A DNA stretch of 64,000 nucleotides from Bacillota bacterium (GCA_021770445.1 JAETQY010000004.1:44933-108932); one strand, 5' to 3'; positions 7,797-17,260 are shown, counted from the stretch's first letter. A program made the numbers and translations. The notes: generated from the sequence alone by a model not told the origin.

Positions 7797-9244
7797 AGGG
7801 CCAGCAGCCTCCCCTCCGGCAGCTCCTTTCGCTTGGCACACAGCGCCCCCAGAGCCAGATAGACCCAGAACAGGAAGAGTACCCGATAGTTGTAGAAGGA
7901 GTAATCCGTCATGGCCTGGACCAGAAAGCCCGCCGTTCCCCCGATGAAGGCCACCTGATACAGCCGGTTGGTCCAGTCCTTCTCCCGGCTGAGGCTGACG
8001 CACATCATGCGGAAGTAGACGAAGAGCAGGATCAGGAAAACGGCCAGGGCCGCCACCCCCGCGTCGCAGGTGATCTGGAGGAACAGATTGTGGGAGTGGG
8101 GGGCGTCAATTCCGTTGTAGCTGTAGGCGGGATAGACCGTATTGAAGGCCTCCGCCCCCGGGCCGATGCCGCACAGCCAGTAGTCCTTCAGCATGGCCAG
8201 AGTGCCCATCCAGATGTGGACCCGGTAGGCGGTGGAGGCGTCGGCCAGGTTGCCGATGCTGGCAAAGCGGTCGATGACGGTCTTGGGCAGGGTAAACCAC
8301 ATCAGCGCCAGAGCGGGCGGGATCAGCAGCATCAGCCGGGGATTGAGCAGGATGAAGAACACCGCCCCGGCGAACAGCAGGCCCAGCCAGGCCCCCCGGG
8401 AGAAGGTGAGAATCATGCACAGGCACATGAGGGCGCAGCAGACCAGGTAGAGGGTCCGGCCGGTCCAGCTCTTGGCGGACAGCAGCTTGGCTCCGCCGAT
8501 GGGGATGGCCAGGATCAGGTACTGGCCCAGCATGTTGGGGTTGTCCAGGGTGGAGGCCACCCGGAACTCAATGCCGGAAAACATGTCGCTGTCCACCCAG
8601 GCGGCCGACTGGTAGCCAAAGCGGAAGATATACTGCAAAATGCCCCAGGCCGACACCGCCGCCGCCGCCAGCACCATAGCGGTGAGCAGGGCGTCCAGCT
8701 GGGTACGGCTGTCCACCGCGTTCATCAGCACCACGGAGAAGAGGATAAAGGCCACCGTGAGCAGGCCGGGCCTCAGGCTGGTACGCAGGTTGACGGAAAA
8801 CACCGTCCCCGCCATATAGACGGCGGCATACAGGATGATATACCGGTTGACGGGGGTCCATACCAGCTTCCGCTCCCGGCTGCGCACCAGGGCCAGCAGC
8901 AGGGCGCAGTAGCTCACTGCCGTCATCCCCAGCACCGCCATGGTGGGCATCACGGGAGAGAGCATGACGGGCATCAGACACCAGAACCAGGTGTTGGTGA
9001 ACACGCTGCCCTTGAACAGCCGCTCCAGGTGCAGGGCCTCATACAGCCAACACAGCGCCCTCCGGACCCAGGACCACAGCTTGTAAAAGACGCTCCCCTC
9101 CGACAGCTCCGGGCCCCACCCCGCCGGGTGGAGAAACCACCGGATTATGCCGCTTCTCTGCCACTGCTCCCCGAACCAGCCACACAGGGCCATCAGCCAG
9201 CGCCAGAGGAAGCTGGCGTTTAAAATGTTTTTTGCTCGTTCCAT
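7793..9244 (-). CDS. O-antigen ligase/polymerase (Wzy_C) family membrane protein
   Basis: A 483-residue polytopic membrane protein with about 11-12 hydrophobic segments. It carries the Wzy_C features TLDNPNMLGQYL, LTFSRGAWLG and a loop with GIGPGAEAFN...APHSHNLFLQ that contains the conserved HSHN of ligases/polymerases. Family members polymerise or ligate lipid-linked glycans at the outer face of the membrane. The soluble N-terminal 90 residues are unusually long. It sits three bases after the murJ-like gene and overlaps the next glycosyltransferase. Confidence 0.85.
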   Translation of the reverse strand: MERAKNILNASFLWRWLMALCGWFGEQWQRSGIIRWFLHPAGWGPELSEGSVFYKLWSWVRRALCWLYEALHLERLFKGSVFTNTWFWCLMPVMLSPVMPTMAVLGMTAVSYCALLLALVRSRERKLVWTPVNRYIILYAAVYMAGTVFSVNLRTSLRPGLLTVAFILFSVVLMNAVDSRTQLDALLTAMVLAAAAVSAWGILQYIFRFGYQSAAWVDSDMFSGIEFRVASTLDNPNMLGQYLILAIPIGGAKLLSAKSWTGRTLYLVCCALMCLCMILTFSRGAWLGLLFAGAVFFILLNPRLMLLIPPALALMWFTLPKTVIDRFASIGNLADASTAYRVHIWMGTLAMLKDYWLCGIGPGAEAFNTVYPAYSYNGIDAPHSHNLFLQITCDAGVAALAVFLILLFVYFRMMCVSLSREKDWTNRLYQVAFIGGTAGFLVQAMTDYSFYNYRVLFLFWVYLALGALCAKRKELPEGRLLAL

Positions 9245-9247
9245 GGC

Positions 9248-10819
9248 TCAACCTCGCTTCAACGTCTTTTTCACCAGGGACATACACAGTCCCGTCTCCT
9301 CCACCCGCAGCGCCAGGGTCAGCAGGAAGTAGAGGACCACGCCGGCCAGGGCGCACAGCCCCAGGCATAGCACTTCCCCCGCCTTTCCCCCGGGGAGCAG
9401 GGGGGCCAGGGCCCTCGAAAGGCCCCAGGCGCACACCCCCATGACGGCGGCGGCCAGGGCCATCTTGGCCAGGTCGGCCAGAACGGGGCCGGGCAGCACC
9501 TTCTCCTCCCGGCGCTGGAGGGGCAGGAGCAGGAGCAGGGCGTACACCGTGGCCGAAGCGGCCGAGGCCAGGGCCAGCCCCGCCACCGACAGCTTGTCCA
9601 CCAGCAGACAGCACAGCGTAATATTGGACAGGATGGCCGCCCCCCCTGCCAGCAGGGGCGTCTTTCCCTCCTGCCGGGCAAAATAGACCCGGCTGAGGAT
9701 ATTCTGGAGGGCGTAGCCCGCCATGCCCAGAGACATCCAGCCCAGGGCGGAGGCAGTGATGTCTACGGCGAAGGCGTCAAACTCTCCGCCGCCGTAGATC
9801 AGGGAGATCAAAGGCCGGGCCACCGCCGCCAGCCCCGCCGACATGGGCAGGACGAAGAACAGGGTCAGCCGCAGAGTCTGCCGGACGGTCTCCTGAAAGT
9901 CCCCCTCCCGGCCGCCGGCGGTGAGCCGGGACAGCTTGGGGAAGATCACATTGGTCACCGACAGGACAAACACTCCCGCGATCACCAGGTAGAGGTTGGA
10001 GGCGTACTCCAAAGCGGACACCCCCGCCCCGCCGTACAGCCGGGAGCCGAACCGGGAGTTGATGGCCAGGGTGATGGGCTGCACCCAGGTGGACACCATC
10101 ACCGGGCCCATGAGGAGCAGCACCTTTTTCATCCCCTCTGACCGGAAGTCCAGGCCGGGCCGCAGGGGACTGTTCAATTTACGCAGGGGAGGCAGCAGGA
10201 TGGCCCCCTGCAAAAACCAGCCCAGCAGGTAGGCCCCCGCCAGGCCGTAGATGCCCAGCTTGCTGTCTAGGGTGAAGAAATAGGCGATGATCACCAGGTT
10301 GGACACCGCCGACATGAGGGCGGGGGCGGTAAAGTGGTCTTGGGCCTGGAGCACCCCCACCAAAGAGAAGGCCGCCCCGGAGAAGAGCACCGTGGGGAAC
10401 ATCACCCGGGTCAGTGAGACGGCCAGAGCCGTGGTCTGGGGGTCAGAGTAGTCGGCAAAGAGGGCCACAAAGGGCCCGGGAAAGGCCATACCCGCCAGGG
10501 TAATGCCCCCAGTGAACAGGACGATCACCGTGAGGAAGCTGCCCGCAAAGCGCAGGGCCTCCTGCTTTCCCTTTTTCTCCAGGTATTCGCTGAACACCGG
10601 GATAAAGCAGGCGGCGATGGCGGAGGCGAACACCGCGTCGAAGAACACCCGGGGAATCCGGCTGGCCGTGAAAAAGGCGTTGGCCGCCGGGCCCGTGCTG
10701 TAGTGGACGGCCAGCAGCCTGTCCCGGTAGAGGCCCAGCACCTTGCCGATGAGGGTGACCGCCATCACAAGGCTGACGGTCCTGGCCGCGCTGTCGTGCC
10801 GCTCCTCCAGAGCGCCCAC
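9248..10819 (-). CDS. murJ: MurJ/MviN-type lipid II or polysaccharide flippase
   Basis: A MOP-superfamily flippase of about 520 residues with some 14 hydrophobic helices and the MurJ/MviN hallmarks GKVLGLYRDRLLA, FFTASRIPRVFFDAVFASAIAACFIPVFSEYL and RVYFARQEGKTPLLAG. It moves lipid-linked precursors across the membrane. As first gene of a surface-polysaccharide operon it may serve that polymer rather than, or as well as, peptidoglycan. The annotated GTG overlaps its own AAGGAGGT. A CTG three codons later (10810) is 8 bases from that site and may be the real start. A sigma-A promoter lies 24 bases upstream of the GTG. Confidence 0.88.
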   Translation of the reverse strand: MGALEERHDSAARTVSLVMAVTLIGKVLGLYRDRLLAVHYSTGPAANAFFTASRIPRVFFDAVFASAIAACFIPVFSEYLEKKGKQEALRFAGSFLTVIVLFTGGITLAGMAFPGPFVALFADYSDPQTTALAVSLTRVMFPTVLFSGAAFSLVGVLQAQDHFTAPALMSAVSNLVIIAYFFTLDSKLGIYGLAGAYLLGWFLQGAILLPPLRKLNSPLRPGLDFRSEGMKKVLLLMGPVMVSTWVQPITLAINSRFGSRLYGGAGVSALEYASNLYLVIAGVFVLSVTNVIFPKLSRLTAGGREGDFQETVRQTLRLTLFFVLPMSAGLAAVARPLISLIYGGGEFDAFAVDITASALGWMSLGMAGYALQNILSRVYFARQEGKTPLLAGGAAILSNITLCCLLVDKLSVAGLALASAASATVYALLLLLPLQRREEKVLPGPVLADLAKMALAAAVMGVCAWGLSRALAPLLPGGKAGEVLCLGLCALAGVVLYFLLTLALRVEETGLCMSLVKKTLKRG

Positions 10820-10842
10820 CTCCTTTTAGACATAATCGGTCT

Positions 10843-10871
10843 ATTGTACACCCTATGGCTGGTTTTTTCAA
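10843..10871 (-). promoter_or_regulatory. Promoter of the murJ-to-znuB operon
   Basis: TTGAAA (10871-10866) and TACAAT (10848-10843) are spaced by 17 bases, directly upstream of the murJ ribosome-binding site. The -35 box lies in a small palindrome GGTTGAAAAAACC that could also bind a regulator. Confidence 0.8.
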
Positions 10872-10931
10872 CCAGAGAATCCTTAATGTTTTGTGAACTT
10901 CTTTCCCCCGCCCTTTTTCCCGTTTTTTCCA

Positions 10932-10960
10932 TTGAAAGAGACGGGCCCCTCTGGTATAAT
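10932..10960 (+). promoter_or_regulatory. Promoter of the SLH/phosphodiester glycosidase gene
   Basis: TTGAAA (10932-10937) and TATAAT (10955-10960) are spaced by 17 bases, followed by AAAAGGAG and the ATG at 11005. It is divergent from the murJ operon promoter about 60 bases away. Confidence 0.88.
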
Positions 10961-11004
10961 ATGAGAGATCATCATCCGGAACATACCCAAAAAAGGAGCT
11001 TACC

Positions 11005-13818
11005 ATGAGACATACCACATCCCTCCCCCGCAGGGCGGCGGCCGCGCTGCTGGCCTTTGTTCTGCTCCTGCCCTCCGCCTACGCCGCTGCGGGGGAGCAA
11101 AAATTGCAGACCACCGCCCAGCTTGCCGACGGTCTGACCTACCGCAATACCGTCACCGTCAACGGCGGAAGCCGGGTGGAGAGCTTTGCCCTAGAGCTGG
11201 AGCCGGACAGCGACGCCCAGCCCATCCTGGCCCAGGCCAGCGGAACGATCTACGGCGGCGCCAGCATCAACTACACCATCTCCCAGGCCCAGGCCCAGGG
11301 CTATCACGTGTTGGGCGCCATCAACACGGATTTCTTCTCCATGTCCACCGGCGTGCCCATCGGCCTGGTGGTGGAGGACGGGATCTACAAGTCCAGCAAC
11401 GACGGCGAAAACGCCCTGATTATCACCGACGGCTGGGCCGATATCCTGGACAAGCCCCAGGTGTCCCTGTCCCTCTACAACTACAGCACCGGCCTGACTG
11501 TCACCCCCAACCAATTCAACAAGGCCAGGACCGCAACAGGCGGCCTCTATCTGCTCAACGAGCATTTCTCCACCGTCTCCACCCGGAGCAAGGGCTCCGG
11601 CTGGTACGTGCGCATGAAGGCGGCGGCCGACCCCGCCACGGGGCGGGCCCCCGGCCTCACCGTCAACTCCACCCTCACCCTGGAGGTCACCGAGCTGATC
11701 CTGTCTGACCAGCCCATCTCCATCGGCCCGGACGAGTACATCCTCACCGCCGACGCCGGCGACGGCCTGGGCGAGGTGTTCAACAGCTTCCACGAGAAAG
11801 ACCAGATCATCCTGACCACCTACTGCCAGGACGCCCGCCTGTCTGAGGCCCAGTGGGCCTGCGGCGTGGGGGACATCATGGTGCGGGACGGCTCCATCAC
11901 CGACAGCTCCAACTGGGTCTACCGGTCCGACGGCCGGCAGCCCCGCTCCGCCATGGGGATCAAGAACGACGGGACCATGGTCTTTTACGCCGTGGACGGC
12001 CGGCAGTCGTCCCACTCGGTGGGCCTGTCCCAGTACAACCTGGCCGAGGAGCTGCTCCGCCAGGGCTGCACTACGGTGGTCAACCTGGACGGCGGCGGCT
12101 CCACCGCCCTGTCCGCCTGGGTGCCGGGGCAGTCGGGCCCCAACCTGCTGAACAAGCCCTCCGACGGCCGGGCCAGGTCCTGCGCCTCCTACCTGCTGCT
12201 GGTCACTGACCGGCGGGGCGACGGCCGGGCCGACCGGCTGGCCTCCTCTGACAACGGACAGGTGGTGCTGGCCGGCTCCTCCCTCTCCCTGGCCCAGCCC
12301 AAGGCCATCGACCAGGGACTAAATCTGGTGGATGCCAGTCTGTCCGCAACCGCCTACTTCTCTCAGAACGGGCTGGGCACTGTCCAGGACGGGGTCTACA
12401 CCGCCGGCTCCTTCCCGGGGACCGACACTGTCTCCGTCACCTCCGGCTCTTTGTCCGGCCAGTTCCAGCTCCATGTGGTGGACCAGCTCACCGATCTCCA
12501 GATCGGCCGGGCCGGGAGCTCCTCCGCTCTGACCTCCCTGTCCGTCAAGGGGGGCGATCAGGTCCAGTTCACCGTCTCGGGCAGCTACTGGGGCCGCACC
12601 GCCCTGCGGGACTTCGGCCCCGTGACCGTCACCCTCCAGGGTAATGTGGGTACGGTGGATAAAAACGGTCTGTTTACCGCCGCCCAGAACCCGGAGGAGG
12701 GCTCCATCACCTTCTCCGCCGGCGGGCTCAGCAAGACGATCCAAATTACCCGCTCCTACGTCCACGAGGACGTGGCCCCTGGCCACTGGGCCTACGACGC
12801 AGTGGAATATTGCTACGCCAAGGGCATCGTCCGAGGCGTCAGCTCCACCCGGTTCGGCGCGGGGAACTCCATGCGCCGGGGCGACTTTATCCTGATGCTC
12901 TATAACGCCGCAGGCAAGCCGGAGGTCAAGCAGGCCTGTACCTTTACCGACGTATCCCCCGACGACTATTTCTACACCGCCCTGGCCTGGGCCCAGAGCC
13001 AGGGGCTGGCCTCCGGCACCGGCGGCGGCCAGTTCTCCCCCTGGAAGCACATCACTCGGGAGCAGGCCTTCTCCCTGCTGTACCGCTTCCTGCCCCTCAT
13101 CGGCAAGAGCTGTCCTGACGCCCCTGTGTCCGTGCTGGACGCCTTCCCGGACAGGGACAAGGTGGCCGAGTACGCCCGGACGGCCACCGCCACCCTGGTG
13201 TCCCAGGGGCTGGTGTCGGGCAGCTCAGGGGCCATCGACCCCAAGAGCACCCTGACCCGGGCTCAGATGGCCTCTCTGGTCTACCGGGTGCTGGAGCACA
13301 CCCCCATCACCGATCCCTTCCCTGACACCCCTGATACACCTGACACACCCTCGGGCGACTATAAGCTGGCCCTGAGCCAGAGCCAGGTCACCCTGGCCTC
13401 CGGCGACAGCGTCACCCTCACCGCCTCCATCCTGCCTAATCCCGAAGGCGCCGCCGTCACCTGGACCACCAGCGACCCCGGCGCCGCCACCGTCACCAAC
13501 CGAGGAATGATCACCAACCTCTACCCCGGCACGGGCACCAGCACGGTCACGATCACCGCCGCCTGGAACGGCCTGTCCTCCTCCTGCACCGTCACCTGCC
13601 AGAGCGCCTCCCGCACTGGCACCGTCACCGACGCGGAGCTAGGGCTGAACGTGCGCTCTGGACCGGGCACCACCTACAGCCGGATGGGTGGCCTGCGCAA
13701 CGGCGACCGGGTGGTGGTCCTGGGACAGGAGGCCGGCTGGTATCAGATCCTCTTCCGCAACGCCGACAATCAGGCCGCCATCGGCTACGTCTCGGCGGAC
13801 TACCTGACCCTGAATTGA
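11005..13818 (+). CDS. Secreted phosphodiester glycosidase-like protein with SLH, Ig-like and SH3 domains
   Basis: A 937-residue exported protein. Residues 1-27 are a signal peptide ending in an AYAAA-type site. About 55-400 is a NAGPA/phosphodiester glycosidase domain with GAINTDFFS near 100 and the motif NLDGGGSTAL near 360. These enzymes remove capping sugars from phosphodiesters; the exact substrate here is unknown. About 585-770 are SLH repeats (HWAYDAVEYCYAKGIVRG and two more), which bind pyruvylated wall polysaccharide. About 785-870 is a BIG2 Ig-like domain and 875-937 an SH3b domain (GLNVRSGPGTTYSRMGGL). Its partner for anchoring could be the pyruvyl transferase encoded in the divergent operon. 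Confidence 0.9.
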   Translation: MRHTTSLPRRAAAALLAFVLLLPSAYAAAGEQKLQTTAQLADGLTYRNTVTVNGGSRVESFALELEPDSDAQPILAQASGTIYGGASINYTISQAQAQGYHVLGAINTDFFSMSTGVPIGLVVEDGIYKSSNDGENALIITDGWADILDKPQVSLSLYNYSTGLTVTPNQFNKARTATGGLYLLNEHFSTVSTRSKGSGWYVRMKAAADPATGRAPGLTVNSTLTLEVTELILSDQPISIGPDEYILTADAGDGLGEVFNSFHEKDQIILTTYCQDARLSEAQWACGVGDIMVRDGSITDSSNWVYRSDGRQPRSAMGIKNDGTMVFYAVDGRQSSHSVGLSQYNLAEELLRQGCTTVVNLDGGGSTALSAWVPGQSGPNLLNKPSDGRARSCASYLLLVTDRRGDGRADRLASSDNGQVVLAGSSLSLAQPKAIDQGLNLVDASLSATAYFSQNGLGTVQDGVYTAGSFPGTDTVSVTSGSLSGQFQLHVVDQLTDLQIGRAGSSSALTSLSVKGGDQVQFTVSGSYWGRTALRDFGPVTVTLQGNVGTVDKNGLFTAAQNPEEGSITFSAGGLSKTIQITRSYVHEDVAPGHWAYDAVEYCYAKGIVRGVSSTRFGAGNSMRRGDFILMLYNAAGKPEVKQACTFTDVSPDDYFYTALAWAQSQGLASGTGGGQFSPWKHITREQAFSLLYRFLPLIGKSCPDAPVSVLDAFPDRDKVAEYARTATATLVSQGLVSGSSGAIDPKSTLTRAQMASLVYRVLEHTPITDPFPDTPDTPDTPSGDYKLALSQSQVTLASGDSVTLTASILPNPEGAAVTWTTSDPGAATVTNRGMITNLYPGTGTSTVTITAAWNGLSSSCTVTCQSASRTGTVTDAELGLNVRSGPGTTYSRMGGLRNGDRVVVLGQEAGWYQILFRNADNQAAIGYVSADYLTLN

Positions 13819-13819
13819 T

Positions 13820-13859
13820 AAAAACCGCGTCCCCGGAAGCTCCGGGGACGCGGTTTTTA
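13820..13859. terminator. Bidirectional rho-independent terminator
   Basis: A long perfect stem ACCGCGTCCCCGGA / TCCGGGGACGCGGT is flanked by A-run and T-run, so it can end both the SLH-protein gene and the converging 2-hydroxyacid dehydrogenase operon. Confidence 0.92.
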
Positions 13860-13866
13860 TTATCAT

Positions 13867-14856
13867 TTATAGTCCGTTCACTACAAAGCTGGGCCGCTGG
13901 CCCTCCAGCAGCAGCTTGACGGAGCTCCACATGTTCCGGTGGGCCCGGCGGAAGACGCCGCCGGTGATGCCCCCCAGGTGGGGGGAGTAGACCGCCCGGT
14001 CCGCCACCTCGGAGGGCAGGTCCACTAGGGGGTGGTCCGCCGGGGTGGGCTCTGGATCTAAGGTGTCCATGGCAATACCCCCCAGCCGGCCGTCGATGAG
14101 CGCCCGGCGGACCGCCAAATTGTCCACCAGCTGACCCCGGGCGGTGTTTACCAGGATAGCCCCCGGCTTGACATGGGACAAAAACGCCTCATTGACCATA
14201 TGGGTGGTCTGCTCGTTGACGGCACAGTGGAGAGAGAGGATATCGCACTGCCCGGCCAGCTCCTCCAGGGGCAGGTAGGTAACCCCCAGCTCCGCCTCCA
14301 CCTCAGGCGGGCGGCGGTGGGCGGTGTAGTAGTACAGCTTGCAGCCGAAGGGGCGCAGCAGCTTCGCGGCGGCGGTTCCAATGTCCCCCAGGCCAATCAG
14401 GCCTACAGTCTGCTCCCCCAGCTCCGGGGCGCTGGACACCATAAACCGCTCCTTAAACCTGATCTGCTCCCCCGCCAGGACGGCCTGGTGGCCGGTAACC
14501 CCGCATCGCAGGGCCATGAGCATGAGCATCACCGCGTGCTCCGCCACCGACGCAGCGTTGCACCCCTTGTTGTTGCACACAAAGACGCCCTTCTCCCGGG
14601 CGGCGTCCACATCGATGGCGTTGAAGGCCACCCCCTCGGAGTGGATCATTTTCAGATTGGGCAGCAGGTCCATCATCTCCCGGCCGATGGGGGTGATGGC
14701 GTCGGCGAAGATCACTTCCGCATCCGGGTTGTCCGCCGCCGCCTGGAGGGACGGGGCGGGAGCGCTACAAAAGACCGGCTCCACAGGCAGGTCCCTGACA
14801 AATTCGGGGAGATACAGGTCATAGCGGGCCTTGGGCCCGAAAATCAGAATTTTCAT
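13867..14856 (-). CDS. D-isomer specific 2-hydroxyacid dehydrogenase
   Basis: A 329-residue NAD-dependent dehydrogenase interconverting 2-oxo and D-2-hydroxy acids. The Rossmann motif is GLIGLGDIGTAAAKLL. The catalytic Arg lies in VNTARGQLVDN, the Glu in the DTLDPEP region, and the His in SPHLGGIT near the C-terminus. NKGCNAASVAEHAVMLMLM is the usual hinge helix. The ATG overlaps the prmA stop by ATGA; a longer upstream reading is a shadow of prmA. The substrate cannot be told from sequence. Confidence 0.88.
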   Translation of the reverse strand: MKILIFGPKARYDLYLPEFVRDLPVEPVFCSAPAPSLQAAADNPDAEVIFADAITPIGREMMDLLPNLKMIHSEGVAFNAIDVDAAREKGVFVCNNKGCNAASVAEHAVMLMLMALRCGVTGHQAVLAGEQIRFKERFMVSSAPELGEQTVGLIGLGDIGTAAAKLLRPFGCKLYYYTAHRRPPEVEAELGVTYLPLEELAGQCDILSLHCAVNEQTTHMVNEAFLSHVKPGAILVNTARGQLVDNLAVRRALIDGRLGGIAMDTLDPEPTPADHPLVDLPSEVADRAVYSPHLGGITGGVFRRAHRNMWSSVKLLLEGQRPSFVVNGL

Positions 14857-15794
14857 AACTTCGCCTCCAGGGCCACCCAGCCGTTTTTCTCCCGCTTTTG
14901 GGTGAGGGTGAGGCCCGCCCGCTTTAGGGCGCTCTCCACCTCGTGGGCCCGGGTGTCGATGATGCCGGAGCACAGGAACACCCCGTCCTCCTCCATCAGC
15001 CCAGGCACCTGGGGGGCCAGGGGGATGATGACATCGGCCACGATGTTGGCCAGCACCAGGTGGTATTGCTTCTGTGCCAGCTCAGCGGCCAGGGCGGCGT
15101 CGGAGAGCACGTTGCCCGCCCGGACGGTGTACCGGTCCTTTCCGATGCCGTTGAGGGCGGCGTTCTCGTAGGCCACGTCCACCGCCTTGGGGTCGATGTC
15201 CACGGCCACGGCGGACCCGGCCCCCAGGCACAGGGCGGCGATAGAGAGGATGCCGCTGCCGCAGCCCAGGTCCAGCACATCCCGGCCGGGAACGGTGTGC
15301 TCCTCCACCCCCTCCAGACAGAGCTGGGTGGAGGCGTGGGAGCCGGTGCCAAAGGTGAGGCCGGGGTTGAGGTAGAAGGGCACCCGCCCAACCGGGACGG
15401 GCTCCTCCCGCAGCCACTCCGGCACCACATAGAGCCGCTCTCCGATCTCCAGGGGCTTGTAGTACTTCTGCCAGCTGTAGGCCCAGTCGTTGTCGGTGAG
15501 GGGGGTGGCGGCGTACTCGCAGTCCAGCCCCCGGGTGTACTGCTCCAGCTGAGCATGTCCGTCCCCGTCGTCGGTGACATAGAACTTCACCCGGGTGACG
15601 CCCTTCATCCGGTCCAGCAGCTCCTGGTCCACATAGTCCCAGTACTGCCGGTTCTGCTCCAGAAAGCTGAGAAAGTCCTGTTCATCCTCAATGACAACGC
15701 TGTCCATCCCGGCGGCGGCCAGCTTGGCGCACACCTCATCCAATTTGTCCGGGGTTGTGTTGACCGCCACCTCCAGCCATCTTATTTCATCCAT
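14853..15794 (-). CDS. prmA: Ribosomal protein L11 methyltransferase
   Basis: A 313-residue class I SAM-dependent methyltransferase that trimethylates ribosomal protein L11. The N-terminal substrate-recognition domain (MDEIRWLEVAVNTTPDKLDEV) is followed by NPGLTFGTGSHASTQLCLE and the SAM motif VLDLGCGSGILSIAAL. The motif LANIVADVI is the family's NPPY-equivalent region. The ATG at this position has AAGGAAA at good spacing; the open frame extends about 32 codons further upstream without a better site. Confidence 0.93.
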   Translation of the reverse strand: MDEIRWLEVAVNTTPDKLDEVCAKLAAAGMDSVVIEDEQDFLSFLEQNRQYWDYVDQELLDRMKGVTRVKFYVTDDGDGHAQLEQYTRGLDCEYAATPLTDNDWAYSWQKYYKPLEIGERLYVVPEWLREEPVPVGRVPFYLNPGLTFGTGSHASTQLCLEGVEEHTVPGRDVLDLGCGSGILSIAALCLGAGSAVAVDIDPKAVDVAYENAALNGIGKDRYTVRAGNVLSDAALAAELAQKQYHLVLANIVADVIIPLAPQVPGLMEEDGVFLCSGIIDTRAHEVESALKRAGLTLTQKREKNGWVALEAKL

Positions 15795-15816
15795 ATAAAA
15801 ATTTCCTTTTCCACTG

Positions 15817-16689
15817 TTATCGTTCAGTCCCCGCATAGAACAGCGCCACGGTGCCCGGGCCGGAGTGGGCTCCGATGACAGGGCCCACATAGTTGATATA
15901 GACCTCTTCCACCCCGAAGCGCTTCTTCACCATGTCCGCCACAATCTGGGCGTCCTCCAGGCAATCGCCGTGGCTGATAAAGACGGTGAGGCTGCCGGAA
16001 TCCAGTGCGGTCTCCTCCATCCGGTCCACCAGGGCCTTCAGCGCAGCCTGACGGCCCCGCACCTTGCCGATGTTGATGAGATGTCCCTCGTCGTCCACGT
16101 GGAGCACCGGCTTGATCTGGAGCATGGAGCCCACCACGGCGGTGGCGGCAGAGATGCGGCCACCCCGCTTGAGGAAATAGAGGTCGTCCACGGTAAACTG
16201 GTGACACACATTCAGCCTGTGTTCCTCGATCCAGTCCCGCACCTCCTCGATGGAATGGCCCCGGTCCCGCTCCCGGGCGGCGTACCACACGAGAAGGCCC
16301 TGGCCCAGCGAGGCGCACAGGGTATCCACAGTGTACAGCTTCCGCTCCGGGTATTTGGCGCTCAGCTCCTCCACTGCCAGGCGGGAGGAGTTATAGGTGG
16401 TGGACAGGCCGGAGGAGAAGGCCAGGACCAGCACGTCCTTCCCCGCCTGGAGCAGGGGCTCCAAGGCCTCGGTATACTCGGCCACGTTAAGGGCGGTGGT
16501 GGTGGCCACGTCGCCGGCGCGCAGGCGGTCGTAAAAGACATGGGGGTCCATCTCCCGGTTGTCCGGGTAGTTTCGATAGGTCTGGTTGTCCAGCACAAAG
16601 CCCAGAGGGAGAACCTCAACGCTCAGCTTCTGGGCCATGTCGGCGGACAGATCGGCGGAGGAGTCGGTCAGAATCACAAAATCAGGCAT
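15817..16689 (-). CDS. DegV family fatty-acid-binding protein
   Basis: A 290-residue DegV protein (MPDFVILTDSSADLSADMAQKL). The family binds fatty acids, and some members are the FakB subunit that presents fatty acid to the FakA kinase; no fakA is visible here. FSSGLSTTYNSSRLA holds the ligand-contact serines and KPVLHVDDEGHL closes the site. The ATG is 8 bases after AAGGAG; an upstream GTG overlaps that site and is rejected. The start overlaps the end of the DUF1836 gene by eight bases. Confidence 0.9.
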   Translation of the reverse strand: MPDFVILTDSSADLSADMAQKLSVEVLPLGFVLDNQTYRNYPDNREMDPHVFYDRLRAGDVATTTALNVAEYTEALEPLLQAGKDVLVLAFSSGLSTTYNSSRLAVEELSAKYPERKLYTVDTLCASLGQGLLVWYAARERDRGHSIEEVRDWIEEHRLNVCHQFTVDDLYFLKRGGRISAATAVVGSMLQIKPVLHVDDEGHLINIGKVRGRQAALKALVDRMEETALDSGSLTVFISHGDCLEDAQIVADMVKKRFGVEEVYINYVGPVIGAHSGPGTVALFYAGTER

Positions 16690-17227
16690 CGGTAGCACTC
16701 CTTTTATTTTTTTGCTTTTTTTCCTCCTGGGGCTGGAGGATGCTCAAAACGCGCTGGCAGGCCAGCTGATTGGCGTAGCTGCGCACGGCAAAATCCAGGG
16801 CCATCTTGGCCAGGTCGGACTGGCCCGCCTCCGGGTCGATGGCCTGGGCGGTGTCGTTCAAGGCCCGGTCCAGCGCCTGGCAGAAGTAGCCGTACTGCTC
16901 CGGCGGGGTCTTTTCCAGGGCCCGCCCGGCCCCCATCAGCGCGCCGATATCCCGGACGGACAGCACCTGCTTCAGCGCCACCACGGCGGTGAGATAGCCC
17001 AGGTGGACAGGGCCGTAGCGCTTGCCCTCCGCCCGGGGCACCAGCCCGTCCTTGATATAGTTGTTCACCATGGCGGAGGTGAGGGCGGGGCCCTCGTCGA
17101 AGCGAATCAGCTGCCGGGACATGTAGGAGATAAGCTGATCCATATACAGGGCGATGTCGGGCAGGTCCTCCCAGGGGGTGGGGCGCTCCTGCTGCATTCG
17201 GTCCTTTAAATTTTGAAGCTCGTCCAT
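16682..17227 (-). CDS. DUF1836 domain protein
   Basis: A 181-residue protein of the DUF1836 family common in Firmicutes. It has a MerR-like helical N-terminal part (LTSAMVNNYIKDGLVPRAEGKRYGPVHLGYLTAVVALKQVLS), so a DNA-binding or sensing role is possible but untested. The C-terminus is lysine-rich. It is the first gene of the operon with degV, prmA and the dehydrogenase, downstream of a clear promoter. Confidence 0.85.
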   Translation of the reverse strand: MDELQNLKDRMQQERPTPWEDLPDIALYMDQLISYMSRQLIRFDEGPALTSAMVNNYIKDGLVPRAEGKRYGPVHLGYLTAVVALKQVLSVRDIGALMGAGRALEKTPPEQYGYFCQALDRALNDTAQAIDPEAGQSDLAKMALDFAVRSYANQLACQRVLSILQPQEEKKQKNKRSATDA

Positions 17228-17260
17228 AATGGACCTTCTTTCTCGAATATAGTATCCATG

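Noticed and set aside
6675..8003. Longer 442-codon reading for the second glycosyltransferase
   Set aside because: The extra part lies within the O-antigen ligase gene and has no family features. The ATG at 7796 begins at the glycine-loop strand.
14173..15171. Plus-strand frame of 332 codons opposite the dehydrogenase and prmA
   Set aside because: It is His/Gly/Val-rich and mirrors two genuine genes on the other strand, a common artefact of high-GC sequence.
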